Below are positions 24,748-36,871 of a DNA stretch of 64,000 nucleotides, piece by piece. Each line of letters starts with the position of its first letter. The stretch's first letter is position 1. Under the pieces are notes generated by a model. It worked only from the letters and a program-made list of their open reading frames with translations. It did not search any database and was not told the DNA's origin. Origin of the DNA: CAWDVR01 sp044869805 (GTDB taxonomy: Bacteria; Acidobacteriota; Thermoanaerobaculia; Multivoradales; SZUA-115); the NCBI GenBank assembly GCA_044869805.1, contig JBIOXV010000044.1, positions 15,532 through 79,531 on the forward strand, in the 5' to 3' direction. A program made the position numbers and the translations under genes.

Positions 24748-26163
24748 GTGAAGAGTATGCTGGAATCAAAAGAGGAGCTCCTGCTCGCTCGGCTGGCGCT
24801 GCACATGAAGCTGCTCACCCAGGAGCAGATCGCCGAGGTGCTGCGCCAGCGGCAGCAAGAGCCGGCGAGGGGCCAGGACCTGGGCTCTTTCCTGCTGAGT
24901 CGCGGCTACCTGACCTCTCCGGGCTTCGCCGCCCTGCGCCAGGCTTACAGCCGGTATCTCAGCAAGCGGGACGAAGAGGCGGCGGCCGCGCAGAAGCCCA
25001 CGGCTCCCTCTCCCGCGCCGGCGGTGCCGCAAGCGGGAGCGCCGGCGATGGCGGGCGGTGCCGCGGCCCCGGCTGCTCCTGAGCTCGCCCCCCTCGCCTA
25101 CCGCCCCGGCGCCACGCCGCTCGAAGACCTCCTGCGGCAGACGCTCGCAGCCGGGGCAAGCGATCTTCACCTGCACCCAGGAGCGCCGCTCAAGCTGCGC
25201 GTCGACGGCCGGCTGCGCGACGCCTCGCCGGCGCTGCTCGAGCCGGCCGAGGCCGAGCGGCTGATCCTCTCGGTGCTCGACGCCGCGGCGCGCGACAAGC
25301 TGGCACGCGAGCAGCAGCTCGACTTCGCCCACGCTCTCCCCGGCGTCGGGCGCTTCCGCGCCAGCGCCTACCGCACGCAGAACGGGCTCGACGGAGTGTT
25401 CCGCGCCATCCCTGCCCGGGTTCCGACCTTGGCCGATCTCGGCCTGCCCGAGTCGGTGGCCGCGGTGTCGCGCTTCCACCAGGGCCTGGTGCTGATCACC
25501 GGGCCGGCGGGCTGCGGCAAGTCCTCGACCATGGCGGCGCTGGTGCAGGAGGTGGCCGCGGCACGGCCGGACCACGTCATCACCTTCGAGGAGCCGATCG
25601 AGTACCTGCTCGCCGGCGGCCGCGGCCTGATCAACCAGCGCGCCGTGGGGCACCACACCGCCTCCTTCGCCCGCGCCCTGCGCGGCGCACTGCGCGAGGA
25701 CCCGGACGTGATCGTGATCGGCGAGCTGCGCGATCTCGAGACCATCCAGCTCGCGCTGACCGCCGCCGAGACCGGCCATCTGGTGTTCGGCACCCTTCAC
25801 ACCTCGAGCGCGCTGCGCACCATCAACCGGCTGCTGGGGGTGTTCCCGCCGCAGCAGCAGACCCAGATCCGCACCATGCTCTCGGAGTCGCTGCGCGCCG
25901 TGGTCTCGCAGCGGCTGGTAGTGCGGGCCGACGGCCGGGGCCGGGTGCCGGTGGTGGAGGTGCTGTTCAACACCAAGGCGGTCGGCAACCTGATCCGCGA
26001 GAGCAAGGTCTTCCAGATCCGCTCCATCATGCAGACCGGCTCGGCGCACGGCATGGTGCTCGCGGACAGCTCGCTCCTCGAGCACGTCAAGGCCGGGCGT
26101 ATCAGCCGCGAGGAGGCGCTGCGCCACGCCGAGGACCCGCGCAAGCTCGGCGCCGCGCCCTGA
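24748..26163 (+). CDS. PilT/PilU-type type IV pilus retraction ATPase with N-terminal extension
   Basis: 471 residues. Residues 1-75 form a helical extension (LALHMKLLTQEQIAEVLRQRQ, then LGSFLLSRGYLTSPGFAAL), followed by an Ala/Pro-rich linker (about 80-115) and a full PilT core: SDLHLHPGAPLKLRVDGRLR, Walker A GPAGCGKSST (252-261), ITFEEPIEYL, Walker B DPDVIVIGELRDLETIQLAL and the His box HLVFGTLHTSS. The GPAGCGKS form departs from the usual GPTGSGKS. Start may be GTG 24748 or ATG 24757; no strong ribosome binding site. The second ATPase gene begins 11 bases downstream. Such tandem PilT paralogues usually act together, one being PilU-like. Confidence 0.9.
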   Translation: MKSMLESKEELLLARLALHMKLLTQEQIAEVLRQRQQEPARGQDLGSFLLSRGYLTSPGFAALRQAYSRYLSKRDEEAAAAQKPTAPSPAPAVPQAGAPAMAGGAAAPAAPELAPLAYRPGATPLEDLLRQTLAAGASDLHLHPGAPLKLRVDGRLRDASPALLEPAEAERLILSVLDAAARDKLAREQQLDFAHALPGVGRFRASAYRTQNGLDGVFRAIPARVPTLADLGLPESVAAVSRFHQGLVLITGPAGCGKSSTMAALVQEVAAARPDHVITFEEPIEYLLAGGRGLINQRAVGHHTASFARALRGALREDPDVIVIGELRDLETIQLALTAAETGHLVFGTLHTSSALRTINRLLGVFPPQQQTQIRTMLSESLRAVVSQRLVVRADGRGRVPVVEVLFNTKAVGNLIRESKVFQIRSIMQTGSAHGMVLADSSLLEHVKAGRISREEALRHAEDPRKLGAAP

Positions 26164-26174
26164 GCGGAGCCTGC

Positions 26175-27257
26175 ATGGCCGAGATCGACGAGCTGTTCCG
26201 CTACCTGAAGGCGCACGAGGGCTCGGACCTGCACCTCGCGGCCGGTGGCCCGCCGCGCATCCGCCGCCGCGGCGAGCTCGAGCCGGTGGAGGGCCGGCCG
26301 GTGCTCACGGTCCCCGGCCTCGAGCGCATGCTGGAGGAGATCGCCAGCTCCGAGGACTTCGCCGAGTACCGCGCCGCGGGCGACCTCGACTTCGCCTACA
26401 GCCTGCCCGGAGTGGGCCGCTTCCGCGCCAACTACCTGCGCCAGGAGCACGGGCCGGCGGCGGTGTTCCGCCTGATCCCGGAGCGCGTGCGCAGCGCCGA
26501 GGAGCTCAACCTGCCGCCGGCGATCGAGGGCCTGGCCCACCAGAGGAGTGGGCTGGTCCTGGTCACCGGCCCCACCGGCTCCGGCAAGTCGACGACTCTC
26601 GCGGCGGTGATCGACCGCATCAACTCGCTCTACGAGCGGCACGTGCTGACCATCGAGGACCCCATCGAGTTCGTGCACGCCAACCGCCGCTCGGTGTTCT
26701 CGCAGCGCGAAGTGGGCAAGGACGTGCCGAGCTTCGCCGCCGCGCTGCGCGCCGCGGTGCGCCAGGACGCCGACGTGATCCTGGTGGGCGAGCTGCGCGA
26801 CCTGGAGACCATCGCCCTGGCGGTGACCGCCGCCGAGATGGGCAGCCTGGTCTTCGGTACCCTGCACACCAACAGCGCCGCCAAGACCATCGACCGCCTG
26901 ATCGACGTCTTCCCGCCCGACGAGCAGCCGCAGATCCGCTCGACTCTCGCCGAGTCGATCACCGGCATCGTGGCGCAGCAGCTCCTGCCCACGGCGGACG
27001 GCAAGGGCCGGGTGGCGGCCTTCGAGATCCTGCTCAAGACCCCCGGCCTGCCCAACATGATCCGCGAGGGCAACACGCCGCTCCTGGTGTCGGTGATCCA
27101 GGGCGGCGGCGCGCAGGGCATGCGGATGATGGACGACTCGCTCCTCGAGCTGGTCAAGGGCGGCAAGGTGTCGGCCGACGAGGCCGTGCGCCGCGCCGCC
27201 GACCGCGCGGTGTTCGAGCGCCACCTCGCCGCGGGACAGGGACGAGGGCTCGAATAG
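26175..27257 (+). CDS. pilT: Type IV pilus retraction ATPase PilT
   Basis: 360 residues, the normal PilT length. SDLHLAAGGPPRIRRRGELE at the start, Walker A GPTGSGKSTT (about 132-141), Asp box ITIEDPIEFVH, Walker B DADVILVGELRDLETIALAV, His box SLVFGTLHTNSAAKTIDRLID. PilT powers disassembly of type IV pili and twitching motility. The start follows GGAGCCTGC 11 bases after the upstream paralogue, so both are co-expressed. Pilin and assembly genes are not in the window. Which of the two is functionally PilT and which PilU cannot be decided from sequence alone; the canonical Walker A favours this one as the core motor. Confidence 0.92.
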   Translation: MAEIDELFRYLKAHEGSDLHLAAGGPPRIRRRGELEPVEGRPVLTVPGLERMLEEIASSEDFAEYRAAGDLDFAYSLPGVGRFRANYLRQEHGPAAVFRLIPERVRSAEELNLPPAIEGLAHQRSGLVLVTGPTGSGKSTTLAAVIDRINSLYERHVLTIEDPIEFVHANRRSVFSQREVGKDVPSFAAALRAAVRQDADVILVGELRDLETIALAVTAAEMGSLVFGTLHTNSAAKTIDRLIDVFPPDEQPQIRSTLAESITGIVAQQLLPTADGKGRVAAFEILLKTPGLPNMIREGNTPLLVSVIQGGGAQGMRMMDDSLLELVKGGKVSADEAVRRAADRAVFERHLAAGQGRGLE

Positions 27258-27272
27258 ACCGCCGCCCGCGGC

Positions 27273-27281
27273 TGTTACAAT
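27273..27281 (+). promoter_or_regulatory. Extended -10 element of the aconitase-family gene (leaderless)
   Basis: TGTTACAAT is a TGn-extended -10 with 5 of 6 matches in TACAAT. It ends 8 bases before the GTG at 27290, with no Shine-Dalgarno, so the transcript probably starts at the initiation codon. No good -35 is visible, as expected for extended -10 promoters. Confidence 0.5.
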
Positions 27282-27289
27282 CTGTTGAC

Positions 27290-29305
<2,016 letters not shown>

Positions 29306-29311
29306 CGGTGC

Positions 29312-29317
29312 TATCGT
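29312..29317 (+). promoter_or_regulatory. Weak candidate -10 element of the antitoxin gene
   Basis: TATCGT lies 7 bases before the ATG at 29325 without a Shine-Dalgarno, repeating the leaderless arrangement found elsewhere in the window. The hexamer matches TATAAT in 4 of 6 positions only. Confidence 0.25.
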
Positions 29318-29324
29318 TCCGCTC

Positions 29325-29552
29325 ATGAGCCTCGCAGACAGGATCGTAGCCGAGCTGGAAGGGCTTCCCGAAGAGAGGCAGGCCGAAGTGCTCGACTTCG
29401 TCGAGTTCCTTTCCGCGAAGCACACCAGCTCGGCGGACGGTCGAGCGGCGGACAGGGAATGGATGGAGGCGTCGCTCGCCTCCGCGCTGCGCGGGATGGA
29501 GGCCGAGGCCGAGGACTACTCCCTGGCCGACCTCAAGGAACGGTTCTCTTGA
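29325..29552 (+). CDS. DUF2281/VapB-like antitoxin
   Basis: 75 residues. The start SLADRIVAELEGLPEERQAEVLDFVEFL is the DUF2281 antitoxin pattern; the acidic C-terminus (YSLADLKERFS) is the expected toxin-binding tail. Its TGA overlaps the TTG start of a PemK/MazF-like toxin reading frame, the usual toxin-antitoxin layout. Because that toxin is frameshifted, the antitoxin may now be an orphan. Confidence 0.75.
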   Translation: MSLADRIVAELEGLPEERQAEVLDFVEFLSAKHTSSADGRAADREWMEASLASALRGMEAEAEDYSLADLKERFS

Positions 29553-29937
29553 TCCAAGAGGGCCAGGTCGTCCTCTTCCGCTTTCCTTTCGCAGACCAGC
29601 CTACCGCCAAGCTCCGTCTTGCCCTCGTCCTGCGGCGGCTGCCGGGCCGGCACGACGACTGGCTTCTGTGCATGGTTTCCTCGCAGCTCGATCAAACCGT
29701 GGCCGATCTCGATGAGGTAATCCAGGGGTCGGACTCCGACTTGCCCGCTCAGGGCTCAAGCGATCCAGCGTCCTCAGGATCTGCCGACTGGCGGTCGCCG
29801 AGGCTTCTGTCCTCGTTGGCGCTCTCGGGGAGATCGAGCCGGAGCGGCTGGCGCGGGTTCGGCAGCGCCTTGCCCGCTGGTTGAGCCCGGGTTCAGGCCC
29901 TCCTCACGCAGGCGCCGCAGCTCGTCCTGGGTCATGA
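29549..29937 (+). pseudogene. Frameshifted PemK/MazF-like toxin
   Basis: From the TTG at 29549 the frame encodes EGQVVLFRFPFADQ...KLRLALVLRRLPGRHDDWLLCMVSSQ, the N-terminal two thirds of a MazF/PemK endoribonuclease fold. After DLPAQG (about 29754) homology continues only in the next frame: LKRSSVLRICRLAVAEASVLVGALGEIEPERLARVRQRLARWL, matching the usual toxin ending. One missing base in the Gly codon near 29753-29754 explains it; in the shifted frame the stop is at 29935-29937. Either the toxin is inactivated or the assembly has a single-base error. Intact, it would have been an mRNA interferase controlled by the DUF2281 antitoxin. Confidence 0.7.
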
Positions 29938-30001
29938 AGCCGTCGAGCGTGCCGAGGCGGTCGACCAGCTTCTGCAGCCGGTGGCGCACGGTTGTCGTCA
30001 T
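29774..30001 (-). CDS. Possible small protein antisense to the toxin remnant
   Basis: A minus-strand frame of about 75 codons begins TTTVRHRLQKLVDRLGTLDGFMTQDELRRLREEGL, a plausible amphipathic helical N-terminus, and then runs antisense to the toxin end where its composition (SPRERQRGQKPRRPP) looks random. It could be the 5' remnant of a displaced gene or chance. No ribosome binding site or family match is visible. Confidence 0.2.
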   Translation of the reverse strand: MTTTVRHRLQKLVDRLGTLDGFMTQDELRRLREEGLNPGSTSGQGAAEPAPAAPARSPRERQRGQKPRRPPVGRS

Positions 30002-30144
30002 GCCCACAGTATCGAAGAGCTAGGTATTCCTGGCAAGCTAGCCGAGATTCCGCCGGCGGATCTCGCCGGCCTTTCGAAACCTGCGCAGCCCTTCTCGCGT
30101 CCTCTTGCTCAAGACCCATCCGCCCCGGCCAAGAGGAGGCCCCC

Positions 30145-32583
<2,439 letters not shown>

Positions 32584-32711
32584 GACGCCGAGCTCGGCGA
32601 GGGGGCCGGCTCCTCGCCGCCGCGTCGTGGGGCTGGCGGGGTTTCATAAACTCTCGCCCCTGTTCTACGTCCTCTATGGTGAGGGCGACCGACGGCGGTC
32701 AGGAGGGCCCC

Positions 32712-35144
32712 ATGCACCGCGACCTCGTTCAGGACTTCCGTCTCGGCCTGCGCCAGCTCGGCCGGAGCCCCGGCTTCACACTCGCCGCCGCGCTGTGCCT
32801 CGCCCTGGGAATCGGTGCCAACACCGCGGTTTTCAGCTTCGCCGATTTCTTCCTCTTCCGGCCGCTCGCCGTCTCCCGTCCCCACGAGCTGGCGCGGGGC
32901 TTCGTCGCCTGGACCCACGGCGTGTCCTACGGCTCGTTCTCCTATCCCGACTTCGCGGATCTACGAGACAGGAACGGCGTGTTCAGCGGCTTCACCGGCT
33001 CCGGCATGCGGCCTTTCCATCTTTCCGCGGACGGCCGCAACGAGCGGCTGTGGGGCGAGGTGGTCGCCGCCGACTACTTCCAGGTGCTGGGTGTCGAGGT
33101 GCCGCTGGGCCGCGCCTTCGAGCCCGAGGCGGAGGCGGAGCGGGGCGCCCACCCGGTGATGGTGATCAGCCACGGGCTGTGGCGCACCCGCTTCGGCGGT
33201 GACCCCGGCATCGTCGGCCGCGCCGTCACGCTGAACGGCCATCCGTTCACCATCGTCGGGGTGGCGGCGGAGGGCTTCTCCGGCTCCATGCTCGGCCTCA
33301 AGTCCGCCCTCTGGGTACCGGTCGGCATGCAGCACGCCATGCCCGGAGGTTCGAGGCTCGACAACCGCACCTCCCACTGGCTGACGCCGATCGGCCGCCT
33401 GAAGCCAGGGGTCTCGGTGCGCGAGGCCGAGGCCGCGCTCAACGGGATCATGGCGCAGCTCGCCGTGGCCTACCCGGACTCCAACACCGGCAAGTCCGTG
33501 AAGCTCTACGCGGCGGCCGAGTCGGACCTCCACCCCATGGTGCGCGGCGGCTTCGCGGGCTTCCTGGCGCTGATGTTCGGGGTGGTGGGGCTGGTGCTGC
33601 TCCTTGCCTGCTCGAACGTGGCGAGCCTGATCCTGGCGCGCTCGGCGGCGCGCCGGCGCGAGATCGCGGTGCGTCTGGCGCTGGGCGCGAGCCGCGCGCG
33701 GCTGGTGCGCCAGCTCCTCGCGGAGGGAGCGGTCCTCGCCCTGGCGGCCGGCGCCGCCGGGTTGCTGCTCGCCCTCTGGCTGACCCGTGTGCTCGCCTCC
33801 AAGTCGCCGCCGATCGACTTCCCGCTGTTCGTCGATCTCTCACCCAATCCCAGGGTGCTGGCCTTCGCTCTCGGCACCTCGGTCCTCGCCAGCCTGCTCT
33901 TCAGCCTGGCGCCCGCGCTCCAGGCCTCGCGGCCGGAGCTGGTGCCGGCGCTCAAAGGCGGGGGCACGGCGGGCCGCGGCGGCCGCATGCGCCGCTGGCT
34001 GGTGAGCTTCCAGGTGGCGCTGTCACTCGTGCTGCTGGTCGGCTCGGGGATGATGCTCCGCAGCCTGGCCAACGCCCAGCATCTCCCGGTGGGCTTCGAC
34101 CCGGCGAACCAGCTCGTGGCCGGGGTCGACCTCGCACTCCAGGGCTACGACGAGACCCGCGGTCGCGGCTTCTTCCGGGCCCTCGAGGAGCGCGCCGGGG
34201 CGTTGCCCGGGGTGACCGCGGTGGGCTGGGCGCGGAGGGTCCCGCTGTCGTTGGACCCCTCGTCGAGCTGGGCAGTCCCCGAGGGCTACGTGAGCCCGGA
34301 CGGCAGCAGCCCGCCGACCATCGGGTACAACGTCGTGGGCCCCGGGTACTTCGAGGCCATGGGCCTGCCGCTCCTCGCCGGCCGCGGCTTCGAGGCGGGC
34401 GACGGGCCGGAGGGCCGCCCGGTGATCGTGGTCAACCGCGCCTTCGCCGATCTCTACTGGCCGGGCGGGGGCGCGCTCGGCAAGCGCGTGGACACCTTCG
34501 GCGCCGAGCACGTGGTGGTGGGTGTCGCGGCCACCGGCAAGTACTTGAGCCTGGGCGAGGCGTCCAAGCCCTACATGTACCTGCCGATCGAGCGCTACTA
34601 CGAAGGCAGCCGCGTCCTCCATCTGCGTACGGCGGGCGACCCCGCGCCGCTGCTCGCGGCCGTGCGGCGCGAGATCCAGGCGCTCGACCCCGATCTGCCG
34701 ATCCGCGAGCTCAAGCTGATGACCACGCAGCTCGGTTTCGTCCTCTACCCGGCACAGATCGGCGCGGTCGTGGTGAGCGCCTTCGCCGCCCTCGCACTGC
34801 TGCTGGCGGCGGTCGGCCTCTACGCCGTGATCGCCTTCTGGGTCATCCAGCGGGCCCCGGAGATCGGCGTGCGCATGGCCCTGGGCGCGCGCCCGGCGGA
34901 CGTCCAGCTCCTGGTGATGCGCCAGGGCCTGGTGCTGACCGCGGCCGGCCTCGCCGCCGGGCTGGCGATCGGCGCCGGGCTGGCGGTGCTGGCGACCCGG
35001 GTGCTCTACGGCATCTCGCCAAGCGATCCGGGCAACTACCTCGCCGCCGCGGCCCTGCTCGCCACCACCGCCCTCGCCGCCACCCTCCTCCCGGCCCGCC
35101 GCGCCACCCGCGTCGACCCGGCGCGGGCGCTGCGGGCGGAGTAG
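32712..35144 (+). CDS. ADOP-family ABC transporter permease, copy 2
   Basis: 810 residues, collinear with copy 1 over its whole length and identical in many blocks (for example DGRNERLWGE, DYFQVLGVEVP, ARRREIAVRLALGASRARL, EHVVVGVAATGKY). The domain order is the same: one helix, periplasmic domain, three helices, periplasmic domain, three FtsX helices. Divergence is concentrated in the periplasmic domains, where substrate or partner binding would be expected. ATG 32712 follows CAGGAGGGCCC. The tandem copies most likely arose by local duplication and may form a heterodimer. It converges on the cohesin-like genes with a 28-base gap. Confidence 0.92.
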   Translation: MHRDLVQDFRLGLRQLGRSPGFTLAAALCLALGIGANTAVFSFADFFLFRPLAVSRPHELARGFVAWTHGVSYGSFSYPDFADLRDRNGVFSGFTGSGMRPFHLSADGRNERLWGEVVAADYFQVLGVEVPLGRAFEPEAEAERGAHPVMVISHGLWRTRFGGDPGIVGRAVTLNGHPFTIVGVAAEGFSGSMLGLKSALWVPVGMQHAMPGGSRLDNRTSHWLTPIGRLKPGVSVREAEAALNGIMAQLAVAYPDSNTGKSVKLYAAAESDLHPMVRGGFAGFLALMFGVVGLVLLLACSNVASLILARSAARRREIAVRLALGASRARLVRQLLAEGAVLALAAGAAGLLLALWLTRVLASKSPPIDFPLFVDLSPNPRVLAFALGTSVLASLLFSLAPALQASRPELVPALKGGGTAGRGGRMRRWLVSFQVALSLVLLVGSGMMLRSLANAQHLPVGFDPANQLVAGVDLALQGYDETRGRGFFRALEERAGALPGVTAVGWARRVPLSLDPSSSWAVPEGYVSPDGSSPPTIGYNVVGPGYFEAMGLPLLAGRGFEAGDGPEGRPVIVVNRAFADLYWPGGGALGKRVDTFGAEHVVVGVAATGKYLSLGEASKPYMYLPIERYYEGSRVLHLRTAGDPAPLLAAVRREIQALDPDLPIRELKLMTTQLGFVLYPAQIGAVVVSAFAALALLLAAVGLYAVIAFWVIQRAPEIGVRMALGARPADVQLLVMRQGLVLTAAGLAAGLAIGAGLAVLATRVLYGISPSDPGNYLAAAALLATTALAATLLPARRATRVDPARALRAE

Positions 35145-35172
35145 AGCTGCGCGATCGAGGATCGGCGCGCGC

Positions 35173-35982
35173 TCACGGCACCGTCTGCGACCACGCGCCG
35201 GTGTCACCCGACTCGAAGCCATCGGCGAAGATGGGTACCGCGATGCGGCCATGGGCGAGGGCGAGGGTGCCGGCCGCGGGCGTCTCACTCTCGGTGGCGC
35301 TGTCGTTGACCAGGGTGGCGGTTGCGGCCTCTAGGGTGAGGGTGACGACAGTGCCGGCCGGCAGGGGCGAGGCGAGCTGGAAGACGAGCTCGCCCACCAC
35401 GTCGCCGGGTGCCGGGGCGTCGAGGGTGAGGGCCAGCGGCTCGCTCGCCTCGTCAAAGCTCATCAGCACCACGATGTGATCGGCATGCGCCTGGATCACG
35501 GGGAAGACCGGCTCGTGGCCGGCTGTGACCCCGGCTTGCTGGAAACCGACCGCGGTGACGGCCGACGCGGGGGCGAAGTCCAGGCGGAACGCGAAGCCCT
35601 GGATCTCGTCGTCAGGCCCGGCGCCTTCGTCGAGCGGCGTGCCGGCGCGGTCGCGGACCGTCACCGGCACGTGAACGGTCGCACCCGCCGTGGTCAGCAC
35701 CGACCCGGCGCCGAGGACGTCCTGGGCCGCGGCTGGATGCGAGGGAAGCCCGGAGAGAGCTGTGAGGAGCGCGGCCACGCTCGCCAGCGGCGCGCGGTGC
35801 GGCCAGGGTGCCCGCCCGCCAAAGGAAATCCGGCCGCTCCTCCTGGCTTCCAGCCTTGCTCCGTGGCGCCGGAGCTGCCAGGTTTGGCTCTCCCGCGGGA
35901 GACGGCGTGCGGGTGCATCCAACCTGGCAATCGGCGATTCCGGACGCGAGCACCGTCCGCGGCAGTCACAGCCCATGCGCAT
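35173..35982 (-). CDS. Secreted cohesin-like module protein with FESGDT C-terminal tail
   Basis: 269 residues. The ATG at 35982 has GGGAGGT 8 bases upstream, overlapping the stop of the preceding gene, so translation is coupled. About 60 residues of Arg-rich sequence precede a hydrophobic stretch (APLASVAALLTALSGLPSHPAAA), an unusually long n-region for a signal peptide. Residues about 88-245 form one beta module of cohesin appearance: TVHVPVTVRDRAGTPL, EIQGFAFRLDFAPASAV, VLMSFDEASEPL, PGDVVGELVFQLASPLPAGT. The protein ends FADGFESGDTGAWSQTVP, nearly identical to the end of the CSLREA protein at 61690. The same module occurs in the next two upstream genes. Cohesins bind dockerins; a dockerin lies in the same cluster. 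The fold is inferred from pattern, not proven. Confidence 0.75.
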   Translation of the reverse strand: MRMGCDCRGRCSRPESPIARLDAPARRLPRESQTWQLRRHGARLEARRSGRISFGGRAPWPHRAPLASVAALLTALSGLPSHPAAAQDVLGAGSVLTTAGATVHVPVTVRDRAGTPLDEGAGPDDEIQGFAFRLDFAPASAVTAVGFQQAGVTAGHEPVFPVIQAHADHIVVLMSFDEASEPLALTLDAPAPGDVVGELVFQLASPLPAGTVVTLTLEAATATLVNDSATESETPAAGTLALAHGRIAVPIFADGFESGDTGAWSQTVP

Positions 35983-35987
35983 GCCGG

Positions 35988-36560
35988 CTACCTCCCGACC
36001 TCGATCCGCCCGTCCACCAGCCGCAGCCAGCCGTTGGCGCTCGACTCCGCCACGGTGCCGCCCTGGTTGCTGAGCACGGTCACGCCGGGATCGAGGCGCA
36101 GCTCGATCACGGTGCCGGGTGCGAGGCCGGCCGCGAGCTGGACCTCGACCGCCGCCACCTGCTGGCCGCCGCGCCCCGACTGAGTCAGCGGCACGAGATC
36201 GGTGGCCTCCTCGAACGAGACCAGCAACGAGGCCGAGCCCCGCCCGGCCGGTTGCGCCTCGAACAGCGGCGCGAGATCGGCCATGACCCCGGCGCGGCGC
36301 ACCACGATCGAGCGCACCGCCGTGGCAGGCAGGGCCTGCACCTTGAGCGAGAGCCCCTGAATTCGCTCGCCGAACGGCCGCTCCCAGCCGAGCGGCGTGC
36401 CCTGGCTGTCCTTCACCGTCAGCGGCAGTACCACCGTCTTCCCCGCCCCCACCTTCGCGCTCGCCAACCGCACCTCACTCTGCGGCGGCAAGCCGAACGC
36501 TGGGTAAGCCTGGAGACAGCCAAGCGCTATGGCGAGCGAGACGACCATGCGGGTTAGCAT
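35988..36560 (-). CDS. Secreted single cohesin-like module protein
   Basis: 190 residues. Clean signal peptide (MVVSLAIALGCLQAYPAFG, cleavage about residue 23) and a strong AAGGAG-type ribosome binding site 7 bases before ATG 36560. The mature protein is one beta module (about 28-186) paralogous to its neighbours: TVVLPLTVKDSQGTPLGWERP, RIQGLSLKVQALPATAV, SLLVSFEEATDLVPL, VEVQLAAGLAPGTVIELRLDPGVTVLSNQGG. No catalytic motif is visible, consistent with a binding module. It ends 5 bases before the downstream paralogue. The inverted repeat at 36611-36789 lies just upstream. Confidence 0.78.
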   Translation of the reverse strand: MLTRMVVSLAIALGCLQAYPAFGLPPQSEVRLASAKVGAGKTVVLPLTVKDSQGTPLGWERPFGERIQGLSLKVQALPATAVRSIVVRRAGVMADLAPLFEAQPAGRGSASLLVSFEEATDLVPLTQSGRGGQQVAAVEVQLAAGLAPGTVIELRLDPGVTVLSNQGGTVAESSANGWLRLVDGRIEVGR

Positions 36561-36610
36561 TCGGATCTCCTTTTCTCGTTCAGGAGCGTGAGCGTTGAGC
36601 GGCTTGGGGG

Positions 36611-36789
36611 TCGCGCCTGGCGGGGACGTGGGGCTCCTGGCCGGGGAGCTGTGAGAGCGCGCCTGGCACAGCGTCCATAGGCATTCGAACGATCGGGCGT
36701 GCTCGAAGCGCAGGCGAGCGCCTTCCATTGAACTGAGACGAGCGCGAGCCGGTCCCCGGCCAGGAGCCCCACGTCCCCGCCAGGCGCGA
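36611..36789. repeat. Perfect 37-bp inverted repeat with 105-base spacer
   Basis: Left arm 36611-36647 (begins TCGCGCCTGGCGGGGACG) and right arm 36753-36789 are exact reverse complements. The spacer can fold a small stem (GCTGTG with CACAGC). The structure lies in the 311-base gap between the dockerin protein gene and the single-module cohesin-like gene, both on the minus strand. It may be a mobile miniature element, a recombination target, or a large RNA hairpin separating the two cistrons. No transposase is present. Confidence 0.85.
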
Positions 36790-36810
36790 GGGCGGGAGAA
36801 CCAGCCCTCG

Positions 36811-36850
36811 CCGGTCCCCGGCCAGCAGCCCCGCCTCCCCGCCTCGCGCG
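36811..36850. repeat. Imperfect direct copy of the inverted-repeat arm
   Basis: This 40-base stretch (begins CCGGTCCCCGGCCAG) matches 36750-36789 at about 35 of 40 positions, so the arm sequence occurs three times in 240 bases, twice in one orientation and once inverted. It ends 22 bases from the dockerin gene stop. Confidence 0.75.
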
Positions 36851-36871
36851 CGAGGGTGGGTCCCCAACCGC

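Noticed and set aside
36600..36870. CRISPR-like repeat region
   Set aside because: There are three arm copies, but one is inverted and spacing is irregular; this is an inverted-repeat element, not an array.
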